NCBI GenBank assembly: GCA_036429605.1
Contig: JAVFKD010000004.1
Span: forward strand, 2,542,001 to 2,606,000
Length of the DNA stretch: 64,000 nucleotides
Reading direction: 5' to 3'
From: Cladobotryum mycophilum
Taxonomy: Eukaryota; Ascomycota; Sordariomycetes; Hypocreales; Hypocreaceae
A program made the position numbers and the translations under genes. This document shows, piece by piece, positions 12,257 through 24,075 of this stretch (the first letter of the stretch is position 1; the number at the start of each line of letters is the position of its first letter). The notes beneath the pieces were generated by a model. It saw only the letters and a list, made by a program, of their open reading frames with translations, did no database searches and had not been told where the DNA came from.

Positions 12257-13688
12257 CTAGACGAACGCTTGAATACCAGTAATGGCTCTACCCAAAATAA
12301 GACCTATTTTATCCCTTATTAGCACGAATCGTTACAACATTGGGGAAAAGGGGGGGGGGGGCATATAGATATATAAAGAGTCAGCTTACTGTGGATATCG
12401 CTCTGGCCCTCGTATGTCTGCGTGACAAACAGGTTGGCCACATGGCGTCCGATATGGTACTCATCGCTCACAGCGTTGCCACCAAAGATCTCCTGCAGCA
12501 CCCTCGAGTTGCGCAACGCGGCATCGCAGTTTTGCCTCTTAATCAAGCTGATCATCTCGGGCGTCACCTTGCCCTCGTCCTTGAGCCGTCCGACCTGGAT
12601 AGCCGCCAGGGTGCCGTACGCCACGTCGGTGGTGGCGTCGGCCAGCTTCTTCTGGATGAGCTGGTACTTTGCGAGGGGGTTGCCCTTGAACTGCTTGCGC
12701 TCGAGGGAGTAGGTTCGGGCACGGGAAATGCAGTCTTCCAGGGCACCCATGACGCCTAGCGAGATGCCGTATCTGGCGCTGTTGAGGCAGGAGAAAGGTC
12801 CCTTCAGGCCCTCGACATCAGGTAGCATGTTTTCTACGGGTACTGGGACCTCATCCATCTGGATCATACCCGTGATGGAGGCCCTAAGTCCATTCTTATC
12901 CTTAATGGCCGGCGTCTCCAGTGTTCCCGGAGGGCAGTCCTTCCTCTCTATTAAGAATCCCTTAATCTTGCCCGTCTCTTGCAGCTTCGCCCAGATCAAC
13001 AGCACGTCGGCAATGGGGCTGTTTGTGATCCAGGTCTTGGCTCCGCTCAGAGAATAGTACCCCTTCTTCGTCGGGTGCGGCTTCGCGACGCTCTCCATGC
13101 TGCCGGGATCGCTGCCGTGGTTCGGCTCCGTGAGGCCAAAGGCGCCGATGAGCTTGCCCCTCGCCATGAGCGGCAGGAATCGTTCCTTTTGTTCTTCGGT
13201 GCCGAACTCGTTGATGGGGCCCATGACGAGGGAGGACTGGACCGACATGCCGGATCGGTAGCCGCTGTCGACACGCTCGACGGCTCGGGTGATTAAACCG
13301 CCTGCCACGGAAGACACACCCGCGCAGCCGTATCCTTTGATGCTAGAGCCCAAAAGTCCCAGCTCACCCATCTCTTCGAGGATCTTGGCATCGTAATGTT
13401 CGTCACGGTAGGCCTCTAGTGTATATAAGTTGTTAGTCCACAAGTCACCCGGGGGTGGCATCCAAGGGCCAATTGCTTACGCAGAACTCTAGGTTGAAGA
13501 CGTTCCTGGCAATACTTCTCCGCAACCTCTGAAATGGCTAGCTCATCCTCCGTCAAGAGGTTCTTGAACGCCAGAGGATCCTCCCAATTAAAGGTAGGTC
13601 CTGAGCTCGTAGCATAGCTTCGGGCTGCAATTGGCCTCAAGGGAGCAGCAGCATTTCGAGCAAACGTCCTCAAAGATTGTCGCAACAT
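12257..13688 (-). CDS. glutaryl-CoA dehydrogenase, mitochondrial
   Basis: FAD-dependent acyl-CoA dehydrogenase converting glutaryl-CoA to crotonyl-CoA + CO2 in lysine/tryptophan breakdown; acts in the mitochondrial matrix. Three exons: 13688-13481, 13415-12390 and 12303-12257. Introns are 65 and 86 nt; the second contains a 12-base G/C run. Phases agree and give 426 aa. The N-terminus MLRQSLRTFARNAAAPLRP is a typical import presequence. Family marks: GYRSGMSVQSSLVMGPI, FGLTEPNHGSDPGSM (FAD and substrate region), WITNSP, ARYGISLGVMGALEDC, RKQFKGNPLAKYQLIQKKLAD, and TYEGQSDIHSLILGRAITG, where the Glu of YEG is the expected catalytic base. The last exon, only 47 nt, restores the normal ending GRAITGIQAFV. 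It faces lys1 tail to tail. Confidence 0.93.
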
Positions 13689-14207
13689 GTTCGAATCTGA
13701 CCTCCAAAAGGGGGCGGCTTGGGCGGTCTCTGCTGGCGATGTTGAAAGGTGTTACGTTATGTATTTGGTGGCTCGAAGCCGAGGAACGGACATGTATCGG
13801 CTCTCTTGGTTGCCCAGGTGGTCCCCGCCGCCGCTAACCAGGACCTTGATCCGATGGAACCCGTCCCAGCCGTCATCAAATTGGAGCCGATGCGGAGCGC
13901 TCCCGGCTACAGCTTCCCGCGACCCACAAATAAGGATGCATGCATTCTCTCCGTTCTCTCCGTTTTCCTTATATAGAGGGGCAATGATTCCTCATACTGA
14001 ATCATACTGCTAGGATGATATCAAGCCTCATAGTCCTGGAATGCCTCTATTGTGACTGAATTCTATCAAAGAATACCCTCTAGTAATGTCCCATAATGCT
14101 TATTGCCCTTAATTCCCATCAGTACAGTCCAGCTGCACCAATATGCATAAAATAAAGTCTCCCGAGCCCATAGTGAGCATCCAATGCTTGCATCCATCTC
14201 ACTATCC
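13689..14207. other. intergenic: promoter of glutaryl-CoA dehydrogenase
   Basis: About 520 bp with no gene seen. It should hold the 5' UTR and promoter of the glutaryl-CoA dehydrogenase gene and the 3' flank of the hypothetical gene. Confidence 0.5.
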
Positions 14208-14917
14208 CTAGGACCCTTCACTTTCATCTCCCCTAGTTCTAGCCATCTGACTTAGTCTATCCAATTCTGCCGCCATGACTATTCCCGCCACCACAAGAGG
14301 GCTTACACCCTCGCCTCCCAGCTGGGTATTCTGACGCAGGGCTGCAATATCTGATGGGCTGTGATGTTCTCGTGACTCTCGAGCCCTCCGTCTCCTCTCT
14401 CTTCCGTCTTGGAATCGCGGCGCGGCGAACTGGCCCATGGTCGAGCTTCTGAGGGATTGTGGGGATTCCCAGGGTCTCCTTCGTCGGAATCGAATGGCGA
14501 GTCGTTCGCGAAAGTTCGGTGGGGTGATGGGCTGTGAGTGGGAGCCACGTCTATTGCAGCTGTCTTGCAATGCTTCTGAAATGTTTGCATCAGTCTTGAT
14601 TTGTTAGTCGCTATGTGGTCGTCAGGATACGAAGCGCAAATGTATATACATACCCATTGGTCTTTCCCCACTGGGTGCAGGTCAGGGCAGGATATCATGC
14701 AATGGTTTATTCGACGAGAGTGTTCCTGGACGGCGCTTGAAGAATCATAGACTGACTTTGATCTTGGTAGCCCCCGATCACCGGAAAATAGACTGCGGCG
14801 CGGGGCCAAGCAAGAGTCATCTTGCATCGCAATCGGACTCTGTTTGTAGTGCGGAAGAGTCATCTGGCTTGAAGATGATGAAGGTTGAAGCGTATTGGTC
14901 CTAGTCGAAAGGTCCAT
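14208..14917 (-). CDS. hypothetical protein, two-exon model uncertain
   Basis: Weakly supported. A possible first exon starts at 14917 (MDLSTRTNTLQPSSSSSQ) and runs to a good GTATGT donor after residues PVGKDQW. A TTTCAG acceptor lies shortly downstream. The most protein-like downstream frame, ending at 14208, reads FRERLAIRFRRRRPWESPQS ... GVSPLVVAGIVMAAELDRLS and is Arg/Ser-rich. The two frames do not join across these splice sites unless one base is added to the GGGG run in the PVGK codons. An in-frame alternative reading gives a less convincing tail. No family is recognised; small basic disordered proteins of this kind are common in fungi. Confidence 0.35.
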
Positions 14918-15240
14918 GGCGTTCAAGTGTAGGAAAGCGGTGACCGGTCTGACAGTAGCCAAGCGAGGATGACAAAAAGGAGCAAAATAATTCTCTGAAA
15001 GGAATAGTAATGCAAATATGTGCTTGTTGATGTCAAGAGAGTGCCGCAATGCGAATCCTTCGTCGGTTAGATGGAAGAAGGAGATATGTTTGTCGGTTGC
15101 CCCTTCTTGGCCTCCGGGTAACAGGGAGGAGAACCAGGTTCAGAGCAAGAATGCCTCGCAAATACCAAGTATCTGAGGAGGATATATTACCACCTGACTC
15201 CCGTTATACCTTGGCTCTAGTTAGACGAGTTGCCTGTAAT
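14918..15240. other. intergenic between hypothetical gene and Zn2Cys6 regulator
   Basis: About 320 bp. Nothing beyond an upstream extension of the hypothetical frame and the 3' flank of the regulator gene. Confidence 0.45.
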
Positions 15241-16719
15241 TTATCCACACGGACTTCGCAAGACAAACCGTCCATGCCATTCAGAAACCTTTCGCGCTGC
15301 CCTCGCCTTTTGAATCGGGCATGGCGAGTAGTGTGCAACCAAGTTCATGGCAGAGGAGACCTGCAAAGCTACATTGAACCGGGGAGGTCGCTGCTCTATA
15401 AAGTACTCCGAATCAGTCATGACCGATGCCGCCAAGGCCATACGTTCCTCCGTATATGAGTCGTCTCGAGATTTGCTGACAAGATCTCGAAGATTGGCAA
15501 TAATTCCATAGATGCGCTGATAATCGCTGATCTGATCTGGGTGATCTGCCTCAGATTGCGGGGGACTCTGTAATGCACCGGGGTTAGCCGGAAGCCCAGG
15601 AATAATCTGTTGGTCTTCTGCAGGTCCATCTTGCATCAAAGGATCGTCGACTAGTATTGAATCTATCAGCTTGTCAAAACTAGTTTTGCCGCGTCTCAAA
15701 AACGGGACTTGAATCCATTGGTCGTGACTCAGATAGCACTTTTTCCTTGTGATTAATGTCACGTATGCCTGGACCCCGTTAGCCAATGTAACAAAGGTCA
15801 TCGATATGGGCTGGCATGTTTCTCACCATGCAAAACCGTAGATGCCAGAAAATCTCAAAGAAAGGTGACTTCTGGCAAGCATGAGGTCCAGCCAAGTTCA
15901 GGAGATAGAGAGCACCACGACCATGCGGAATCCAGGAGTCTGGTCCAGTAGGAGCCATCATCTCGAAATCTAAAAGCGCCATCGACATAAGCAGCAACTC
16001 CATTATGGATTCCAAAGACCGCGGTCCCTTGTCAGCGACCAGTTGGCTGACTTGTTCCTTGTGTTGTGTCAAGGCATTCGAGTAATATCGAAATGCTGTA
16101 TTCCTTAATGTCAGGTCTCTTTGTTGTATGGCCACAAACGCTGTCTGCATGGCCTGGAGTGGAAATAACATCTTCCGTCCCAGATCGTCTGAGAATGCCA
16201 CCTGAGGTACAGCCAAGAACCAAGGGTGTGGAGTCCATGGTGACAGGTGATGTGATGCAATCTCAATAGCAAGACGAGACACTATATCATGTCTATTACT
16301 TGGATGTGGCACTAGACTCGTGACTGGTTGGTTCCCGGGTATTTGCTGTGTCTGATAAGCCTCAAATCTAAAAGATCATGCTTAAAAGCCAAATTATTTG
16401 CTCGCATACCTGATTGTAGTCGGGCTGCGGATTCACTTGGTTGAAAGAAGCTTCTCCTGTTCAAAATTGAGCATGAGAGTATTGAAGCGAGAGATGAGCA
16501 TATCAGTTACCCGTTGATGAATGAATGAATATAAGACCCGCTGTTGTTCCAGGACAAGGCTTCCCAAGTCGAAGGCACGCTGTGCATTGCGGCTGTTTCT
16601 TATCACACTATAGATTATTAAAACACCCTGTTCATACACAACGATGTACATATTTTTACCTTGATCTTCCTCTTTTTACACGTTTCGCAGCCGTGAACGC
16701 GAAAAGAACGAGAGCTCAT
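15241..16719 (-). CDS. Zn2Cys6 transcription factor with fungal-specific (DUF3468-like) domain
   Basis: Nuclear regulator. Five exons: 16719-16660, 16607-16511, 16456-16410, 16360-15827 and 15768-15241, all with GT-AG introns and consistent phases, giving 421 aa. The zinc cluster is assembled across intron 1: residues GCETCKKRKIK from exon 1 join CDKKQPQCTACLRLGKPCPG in exon 2, a C-x2-C-x6-C-x6-C-x2-C-x6-C pattern binding two zincs. The remainder has features of the Fungal_trans_2/DUF3468 regulator domain: SRLAIEIASHHLSPWTPHP, LESIMELLLMSMALLDFEMM, HGRGALYLLNLAG, FFEIFWHLRF. The C-terminal 50 residues are less typical, so an unrecognised last intron is possible. It lies beside the MFS exporter and reductase genes and could control them. 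Confidence 0.88.
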
Positions 16720-17062
16720 GGTGGATGATGTCCCAGGTGTTAGTGGGTAGGGTTGACTTGAACAAGGTCAGCGAAAAAGGGTGGTATTAAGCCAAGCCAC
16801 TCTCTCGGAAGAATATGCGGCCGTATCATGTCAGATAAACACTTCTTACTCGATGGCTCATAGTGAGTCGAGTAACCGTGTAAATTGTTCTAATTTATGC
16901 CACTATTTTGCAGCCTATAGTATCTCCATCGTATGGACATATAAGTATTTCCCCCAATTACCATCCCGCACAGACTTTGCCGCCCAAGCTCAACATTCTT
17001 CTCCCAATATTTTAGGGAGAAACATCTTTCAAAAACGTGAAAAAAGACGGCAAATAAACCCC
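16720..17062. other. intergenic: promoter of the Zn2Cys6 regulator
   Basis: A 343-bp gap between the regulator start and the MFS stop, both on the minus strand. No other feature is seen. Confidence 0.55.
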
Positions 17063-18754
17063 TCATCGATTCAGGCTACTCCTCGCTCGGATCCTCTCTC
17101 CGCACATGTAGACCCACAGGGGTAATGGAATTCCTATCACGATACTCAAACCACCAAGAAAGGAGTAAGTCCCGCCCAGACCCATCGCGGAGAGCATCTG
17201 AGGAGCGAATAATGGGATCGCAAACGCCAAGAGGGACCGAAATAGGGCCGCTGATGCGAGTGCCGCGGCTGGATATTTGAAAGCGTCGACGAAATAGAGT
17301 TGCAGCGGCAAGAGAATAGACATCATTCCAAAGCCAAAGATTGCCGATCCGATGACAGGCAACATCCAGTGCTGACGGGTCTGTGCTGTCCATCCAAACC
17401 AGAATAGCCCTATTGGTACGGTGATGGAGCCGAGCAGCATCCCTGGCATTCGATACTCTGGCTTGGAGACACCGCCACTTTTCTCCGTCAGCTATTCACC
17501 AGGGGCTTCAGTAAGCGTTGGGGTCCCAGTCTAAAGATAGCATCATAATGGGACCTACGTTATGATAAACCGTGTTTCCAACCCATCCAGCCAAGGCTGT
17601 CGCCATCAACTCGCCAAGCCCGCCCCCGATGTAGGTGAGGCCCGTTGGCCCAGGGCCAAATCCATAAATATCGCTAAATACGGTCGGAAAAGTGGTGAAG
17701 AACATGTTCAAGAAGCCGTAGACCCTATTTACTCAGTTAGTTTGCTATTCTCCCTAAAGTCTATTTAGGTACTAACAGTGCCCCATAGAAGCTCATGATG
17801 AAGCAGATGGGGCTCCTTGTGAGAAGAACAAGAGGGCGAGTGGCTGCTTCCATAGCTCTGTATTTCGTCATAGGTGTAGATCCGTCTGTCCTTTTATCTA
17901 CAGTCTGACTTTTTTCCACGTCACGATTCCAGATTCGCTGCCACAGGCTACCCCTTACTGTCTGGGAACGCAGGAGCTCGTGATCGGTTTCGGGCAGAAA
18001 GACGAGGCATAGGACAAGAGCTGCTGCCCCAAGAGCTGCGGTCAGTACGAACCCATACTTGACACCCACCGATTGTGTGAGATAGCCCCCCATAATAGGA
18101 CCAGTGGGGGGTCCTATGAGCAAACCCATGCCATACAAGGCGGTCGCGGGGGCCCGCTCTGCCTCTATAAACAAGTCGGCAATGACAGCGCCTGCAATCG
18201 AGACTGGTGTTGATGCGCCTATGCCTGCCAGGAATCGGAAAGCGACCAGTTCGCCGGTCGACCTCGCAAAGATGCAGGCGATGCTAAACGCGGTAAAGAT
18301 GACGCCCGAAACGTTTGTAACCCAGCGACGGCCATATACTTCGGAAAGGGGCGCAAAAATTAGGGGCCCCAAGGCCCAAGCGAGGAGATATATCGTCAAA
18401 GTGAGAGCAACAACAGTTTCGGATTTAATATCGTATTTCTTTGCGATTTCTGGAAGTCCGGGAGCCATGATGGAGCTGGCAAGGGGGCTGCAATCGTGTA
18501 AGTTACCTAATCATCACTGTCTTCAACTCGAGTGTCTTACGAAATAAATGCTTGGAACGAGACGAGACCTGGTAACTTGTTAAATCTGGGGTAGCATTGT
18601 TTTATGTAAATGACTGACCTATTGTCCGATATTTCTTGGATTGGGGCCAGTTAATGGGGTTGAGCTTGGAGTCTTTCCATAACTGTTCAGAGTCATCGCT
18701 GTCTGACTGCGATGCAGGCGGATTCAGATTCATTGACGGCTGTTTCTCTTCCAT
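17063..18754 (-). CDS. MFS drug:H+ antiporter-like exporter
   Basis: Plasma-membrane proton-coupled exporter of small molecules. Five exons: 18754-18619, 18568-18541 (28 nt), 18487-17777, 17724-17559 and 17491-17063, phases consistent, giving 489 aa with about 12 hydrophobic helices. The N-terminal cytoplasmic part ends in LNPINWPQSKKYRT, a common DHA1 lead-in. Motif A-like sequence is PLSEVYGRRWV after helix 2. The antiporter motif C region is ALYGMGLLIGPPTGPIMGGY. A long cytoplasmic loop after helix 6 (SLWQRIWNRDVEKSQTVDKR) separates the two halves. Families of this type carry polyamines, drugs or secondary metabolites; the substrate cannot be read from sequence. It shares its upstream region with the divergent reductase gene. 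Confidence 0.93.
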
Positions 18755-19760
18755 TATGATGCTTGCCCGTAGGTTCTAGCTGCAGCATATCTTATTGAAC
18801 CCATATTGTGAGAAGGGTTCGTACCCTTTTTATACGATTCAGCTGCTTGGTTCATCTTGCTCTCTTGAATATAAGAGAAAGGAATGAGTGACAGATTATT
18901 AATTGGAACATGAATGACGGATATAATAAGACTTGAAGGATGAGCTCTCGGTCTCCTAACGACTTTTGGAGGATTATTCGAGGACTGCCTGTAAATGCTC
19001 AAAGTTGCCCATTGGTGAACTGTAAGATGGTGTTGCGTTGGGGTGACAATGCGACTACCGAGAGTGGAAGTCTGCTCGGTATGCTAACCGGATTTGGCTA
19101 GAATATCGAGAGACAAGAAGGAGATAAAAGATGTTAAATTCGTGATGCGAGTAAGGAGGTGACGGTTATATGTTGAAGCAACCGCCCAACATGAGAACGT
19201 CTCGGCTTTTAGGCCTGGATTTATCGGCCATCTCATCAAGAATTATGTCTTCATGGAAGAGGTCGACATCACAGACCAACTATTTATAGGTCCATCGTCC
19301 AGAGGTAAAGGAGCTGAAGCTTGTGCGAACGGACCAGATCAGCCACATCCGGAGAAGGGAATCGACAAAACGGGAAGCGGAATTTGCGGGCCAGAGAGTT
19401 TCCTAATTTGGACGTGGCTCGTCCGGTCGCCGTCGCCTATCCTACCCTACGACTTGAATCAACACCCGACGACAGAGGACATGTCTCGAGTCGAAGAAGT
19501 TGGAGAATGGTAGCAATACTTTGCTCAGTTGGATTTTTGCCCAGCGGAAATAAGCGGACTTGGACAGAGTTACTCGAGAAGAGGATAACATTGGAGTGTA
19601 AACGGTGATACTCAACAACTCAATGTCTCCAATAGCAGGTATAAGTAGCCATGGAGAGAAGGACAGGATCCAGGGTTCCGAATAGCATCGCAATTCATTA
19701 ACAGTTCAATACATATAAACACACCCTTGAAAGCAATTTCTCACCTCAAACATCAGCAAA
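18755..19760. promoter_or_regulatory. bidirectional promoter region between MFS exporter and reductase
   Basis: About 1.0 kb between divergent start codons with no intervening gene, so it should hold both promoters. Several CGG/CCG half sites occur (for example around 19331-19353 and 19424-19434), the kind of triplet Zn2Cys6 dimers bind. No clean symmetric site was proven by eye. Confidence 0.5.
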
Positions 19761-20885
19761 ATGAAGGAAGCAATCGTCAACGTTGACGCCACCGTCACCG
19801 TCACCATTCAGGAGACCCCTATCCCGAAACCCGGCCCTCATCAAGTCCTTGTCAAGGTCATCGTGGCGGGGACAAACCCAAAGGATTGGATGTTTCCCAA
19901 GGCCCTAAGCAGAGCCCATAATTCTGGCGATGATGTAGCCGGCATCGTGGAAGAGGTTGGCAGCGAAGTCTACGAATTTCACAAGGGTGACCGTGTGGCC
20001 GGAATGCACTGTTTTCCTGAACCCCATGGCGCTTTTGGAGAGTACGCCATCCTGCTTGACTATATGACGATTCGTCTGCCAGATGGAACCAGCTTTGAAG
20101 AGGTGCGTTGTTGTTGCTTCTATAGTTGAGATACACGGAACATGAGCTCACGGTTCTTCTTACCACAGGCAGCAACGATTCCTTTAGCCACTCTAACTGC
20201 AGCCTTTGGTCTATCGTGGGTCCTTGGTTTGCCGATGCCATGGCAGCGTAGCCCTGAGGGGCAGACGCCCCTAATCGTTTACGGCGCTTCAACTGCAGTC
20301 GCCGCCTTTGGAATCCAGCTCGCCCGCGCGGCCAATATCCATCCCATCATCGCTATTGGCAGCTCCAACAGCTCCTTTATGACAGAATACCTCGATAACG
20401 AAAAAGGAGATTGTCTTATCGACTATCGCGTACATAAAGGACCAGAGGCACTAATCAAGGCCATCCGATCAGCACTGACCGATGCAGGCATCGCCGATGG
20501 CCGAGCTTTGCACGCCTTTGACTGTGTCTCTCAGCCAGGAACATACGATGCCGTTCTCTCAAAGGTCCTTGCCGGAGAGCCCAAGAATGGACACAAACCA
20601 AAGGTTGCAACTGTATTGCCCGAGCTAAACTACAGTTCGATGGATCCTACCGTGGATTTCGAGCAGACATACTGCGGCCTAGCTCACGAGGGCACTGAAG
20701 ATGCTCGGCGGTTTGGAGCGGCATTGTTCCGAAGCCTTACACAGGCCTTGAAATATGGTTGGTTCAAGGGACACCCATACGAAGTTGTCCCGGGTGGTCT
20801 GGATGGGGTGGAAGCGGCGGTGAAGGAATCCAAGGAGGGTAATATCAAGGCAAAGAAGTTGATCCTGAAGATTGCGGAGCCGTAA
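19761..20885 (+). CDS. medium-chain (MDR) oxidoreductase, ToxD/LovC trans-enoyl-reductase-like
   Basis: NADPH-dependent reductase of the zinc-independent MDR branch. Two exons, 19761-20102 and 20169-20885, joined over a 66-nt intron (GTGCGT ... CCACAG, phase 0), give 352 aa. The N-terminal GroES-like half has VLVKVIVAGTNPKDWMF and SGDDVAGIVEEVGSEVYEFHKGDRV. The typical NPxDW motif replaces the catalytic zinc Cys of alcohol dehydrogenases. The substrate region SFEEAATIPLATLTAAFGLSWVLGLP leads to a Rossmann motif VYGASTAVAAFGIQLARAA, then HAFDCVSQPGTY and the ending VPGGLDGVEAAVKESKEG ... KKLILKIAEP. Relatives include the lovastatin reductase LovC and ToxD-like enzymes. No polyketide synthase lies in this window, so a detoxifying or stand-alone role is equally possible. 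Confidence 0.92.
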
Positions 20886-23746
20886 GCTAGTTGAAGCAAG
20901 CTTCATAGATGATGGGGGGCCTAAATCAGCGCACATACATGTATTATCCAAGCTACCTATGAAATGCTGAAATAGACATCAAAACGCGGAGCTCCAACAG
21001 CCTCATCTGACTTATTCGGTAGCATGAGAACGGCCCATGTTTCACCCAGCTAAATTACAAGATGCCTTTGATGTTACCATTTCAATCGGCCATTGGTTAG
21101 ATGATCTACTATGACGGCATGGTGGCTACCAAAAGCGTTGTTGGTTCACCATCAGAGCGTGTCTCAGTGAAATTAGCCGCTCAGAGCAGATGCACGAAGA
21201 ATCGACACTTGGACATTCTGGAATGAAAGATCGCAGAAACCCCGCCATCAAGTGTAACTATATGTCGTCATTCCCACACTGACTTTAAACGAGCTTCTGA
21301 AGATGGTAGTTGAGTTGCTTCTAGTGCAGATTTGGCATCTATAATATAATCCGCCTGTTCAGGAACGACTCTCGGTTATCACAACAGTATGACCGGTGAA
21401 GAGGATACGAATGATCGATATGAATTGAAACATATTTCTATTCATCAAATAGGTTCGCCATTACCTTGTGCCACCCAAAAGAAAAATGAGTAATAAGCCG
21501 AGGTACCGTGAGGGGTGAAGACAACGACACTCGGATTATCGCCAATTTGACTGCCTTTCCATGGCGTATGTATTTGTTATGCAGTTTCTACAACTTGTCG
21601 CTTCCGCTCGGGAGCTCACAAGACGGATCGAATGTTATGTATATACTATAATAATGAGGACTCTTGACCCCAGTCGTTTAGATGCCCTATAGCAGGCTCT
21701 TGTTTGAAAAGAACTGTCGCGATGTTAGTGGTGCAACAAACGTAGGAATTGGCACTCCAAGCTAGAGGGAGGTGCTTCCGAACGGCCCCTGAGGCTGTGA
21801 GTAAAGGGGTGAAAGATTATACGAGAACCCGAGACACTTCCTAAGCGCAAGCTGCATCTCAACTTGCCCAGTAATGGTGTAAAAAGGGGGATTGTTTTGG
21901 CCTACATTGAGCAATCAGGTGATTCATATTCTCATACTCGGGCTGGTTGATACCCAAGTTGTGATTGTAAATATTGCGTAGGATCTGATTGTCAGGGGCA
22001 AGTGGGCATTCGATATGCTCAAGACTAGATGCTATTGCAACATTCCACCACGAATCAGATCATATCGAGGGCTTGATCGAGCATCTCCTTGCCGATTCCG
22101 TAGCGGCTCGGACGTATTTGCTGGATGTACCGCCATTGCCTGTGATCATATACTCTAGATCTAGGAGATTACCATGGGCATCCTCATGAACATCTCTGAT
22201 AGCATCCGGTACAAGGTCACAAAGACACAGCTTGTGGTATGTATTTCCCGTTTGCTGCACGAGCACTTGCTTGCTTGGGCTGTTGTGAATAAATCTTGGA
22301 ACAATCGATCTATGCCATCTGTGTGTGAGATACTCCCATCTTATGTTCCGGGTTCTCGCAGAATCTCGCAACAGTTACTATGGCTGTTTGTACCGTTGTG
22401 CCGGATAATGTAACTTTTGTTGACCAGCGTATTCTGTTTTAACTCAGAAAATCAAACGGTTACTCTCGACCCGAGGAAGGAAAAGTACATGGCGGCCCAT
22501 TTGATGTTGAGTTTTCGGATGCGCAGGATAGATATGTAGGATACTGCAAAGATGTCAAGCTATGTTGGAGTTGAGGTTTGAAGCCAGGTGATGTTCTGGA
22601 GGCGACTATGATGGAATATAATATAATTATGTAATAGTAGGCAACCTACGGGATTATTATTACCGAGATTACTGCATGTCGTGAAAGTGAGGTTTTGAAT
22701 AGTGATGTAATGTGCACCTACGCCAGGGAGAGGAGATGCTCCTCACGATGTTTACCCAAACCAAATAAGTCTACCACTGTCCCTCCTTGATAACCAAAGG
22801 GGAAAATCTGGCATTGCGATCTGTGCCGTGTGATGTGTAGGTTAGGCTCCTCGTGTTAGACATCAACTCGGCGAGGCGTCTTGGCTTACGGAGCCACGGC
22901 ACAAAACGCCAAGACAGAAGAAGCACGCACTCCGTATTTCGGAATCTTGGCTCAACAAGTGTAATAATGCCACGTACTTGTACAAAGGGATGATGGATGA
23001 TGGATGATGGATATGGATGATGGATATGGATGGTGTTCCTGTATGAGGTACTCCGTACGCAGCATGGCTTCGGTGACAATGGATCTGTTTTCAGACCTCT
23101 CCAATGCTTGTACTTGTACACTTTGTACATTGCATATCCCTTTTCCTCATCTGCCAGAAGAAGTAAATACAGTTACCTACTAGGTGGGTATAGGAATAAG
23201 AAGTATTAATGCTCCGTATTATTAAGTAGTGGAGATGACCCCCCAGTCCAGTCCTGTCCTTGTGGCTGAGCCTCCCATCCATGTTTTCCTTGTTCCAATG
23301 CAGCCCAAATTTTAAACATCGTTCCCCTTTGGCCGTTTCTGGTGCGTGTCCAGGGGGATGACCGAAAGCATCGGTTGTACGTACTTGTACATGTTAATAA
23401 TTGTACAGGATGGATGTGCTGTCGGTGCAGCAGCAGTAACTGTAGTAGTATTAGTGAGGCTTGGATGAATGAGTAGATATGTATTATCCATCAAATGAAG
23501 CCGAATAAAATGACAGGCTACCTACCTGAACATGATGGGTCCATGGTTGTTGCTGTTGTTGCTGTTGTTGGTCCATACGAGGAACCAAGTTTTCGGACTC
23601 CGCGAAACTACCGTCATTGTCATTGTCGATCTCCTTCTCTCTCCTTCTCTCAGGGGTGCTCCCCCGTTCAGGGAGGAGGAGAAGGAGAACATCCATCCAT
23701 CATGAATAATCAACCCACCCGACCCTTTTTATTTCCTTTATTTTAT

Positions 23747-23770
23747 TTTATCCATCCATCCATCCATCCA
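23747..23770. repeat. ATCC microsatellite
   Basis: About six tandem copies of a 4-bp ATCC unit in the non-coding region upstream of mss4. Confidence 0.8.
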
Positions 23771-24044
23771 TGATGGAGGCCTCGGGCCTAGATAGGGAGA
23801 GAGAGAGGAATGAATGAGGTACCGTCCACGGGTACAAGTAATAATAATATGTTGGCGCTGTAACCCATTTGCTGACATTTGTCTTGAGTGACCTGTTCCA
23901 AGCAGATCTTGGCACAGCTACCAATTTACTTGTTGGTATTGCCGCCTCAAGGGACCCTTCGGTGGATAATTCTCATGAGCATACATGCACGCACACACAC
24001 GCACACACCGCCGTGGTTTGCTTTGGTTTGCCCTGGTGTGGTTG

Positions 24045-24075
24045 CGTTGCGTTGCGTTGCGTTGTGTTGTGTTGC
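24045..24075. repeat. GCGTT/GTGTT 5-bp tandem repeat
   Basis: About six 5-bp units; the left copies are GCGTT and the right copies GTGTT, a single C-to-T change fixed across adjacent units. Confidence 0.75.

Noticed and set aside
22060..22371. 103-codon minus-strand open frame (includes DLVPDAIRDVHEDAHGNLLD)
   Set aside because: No family recognised, no supporting splice sites or flanking exons; could be a relic, but there is no evidence beyond length.
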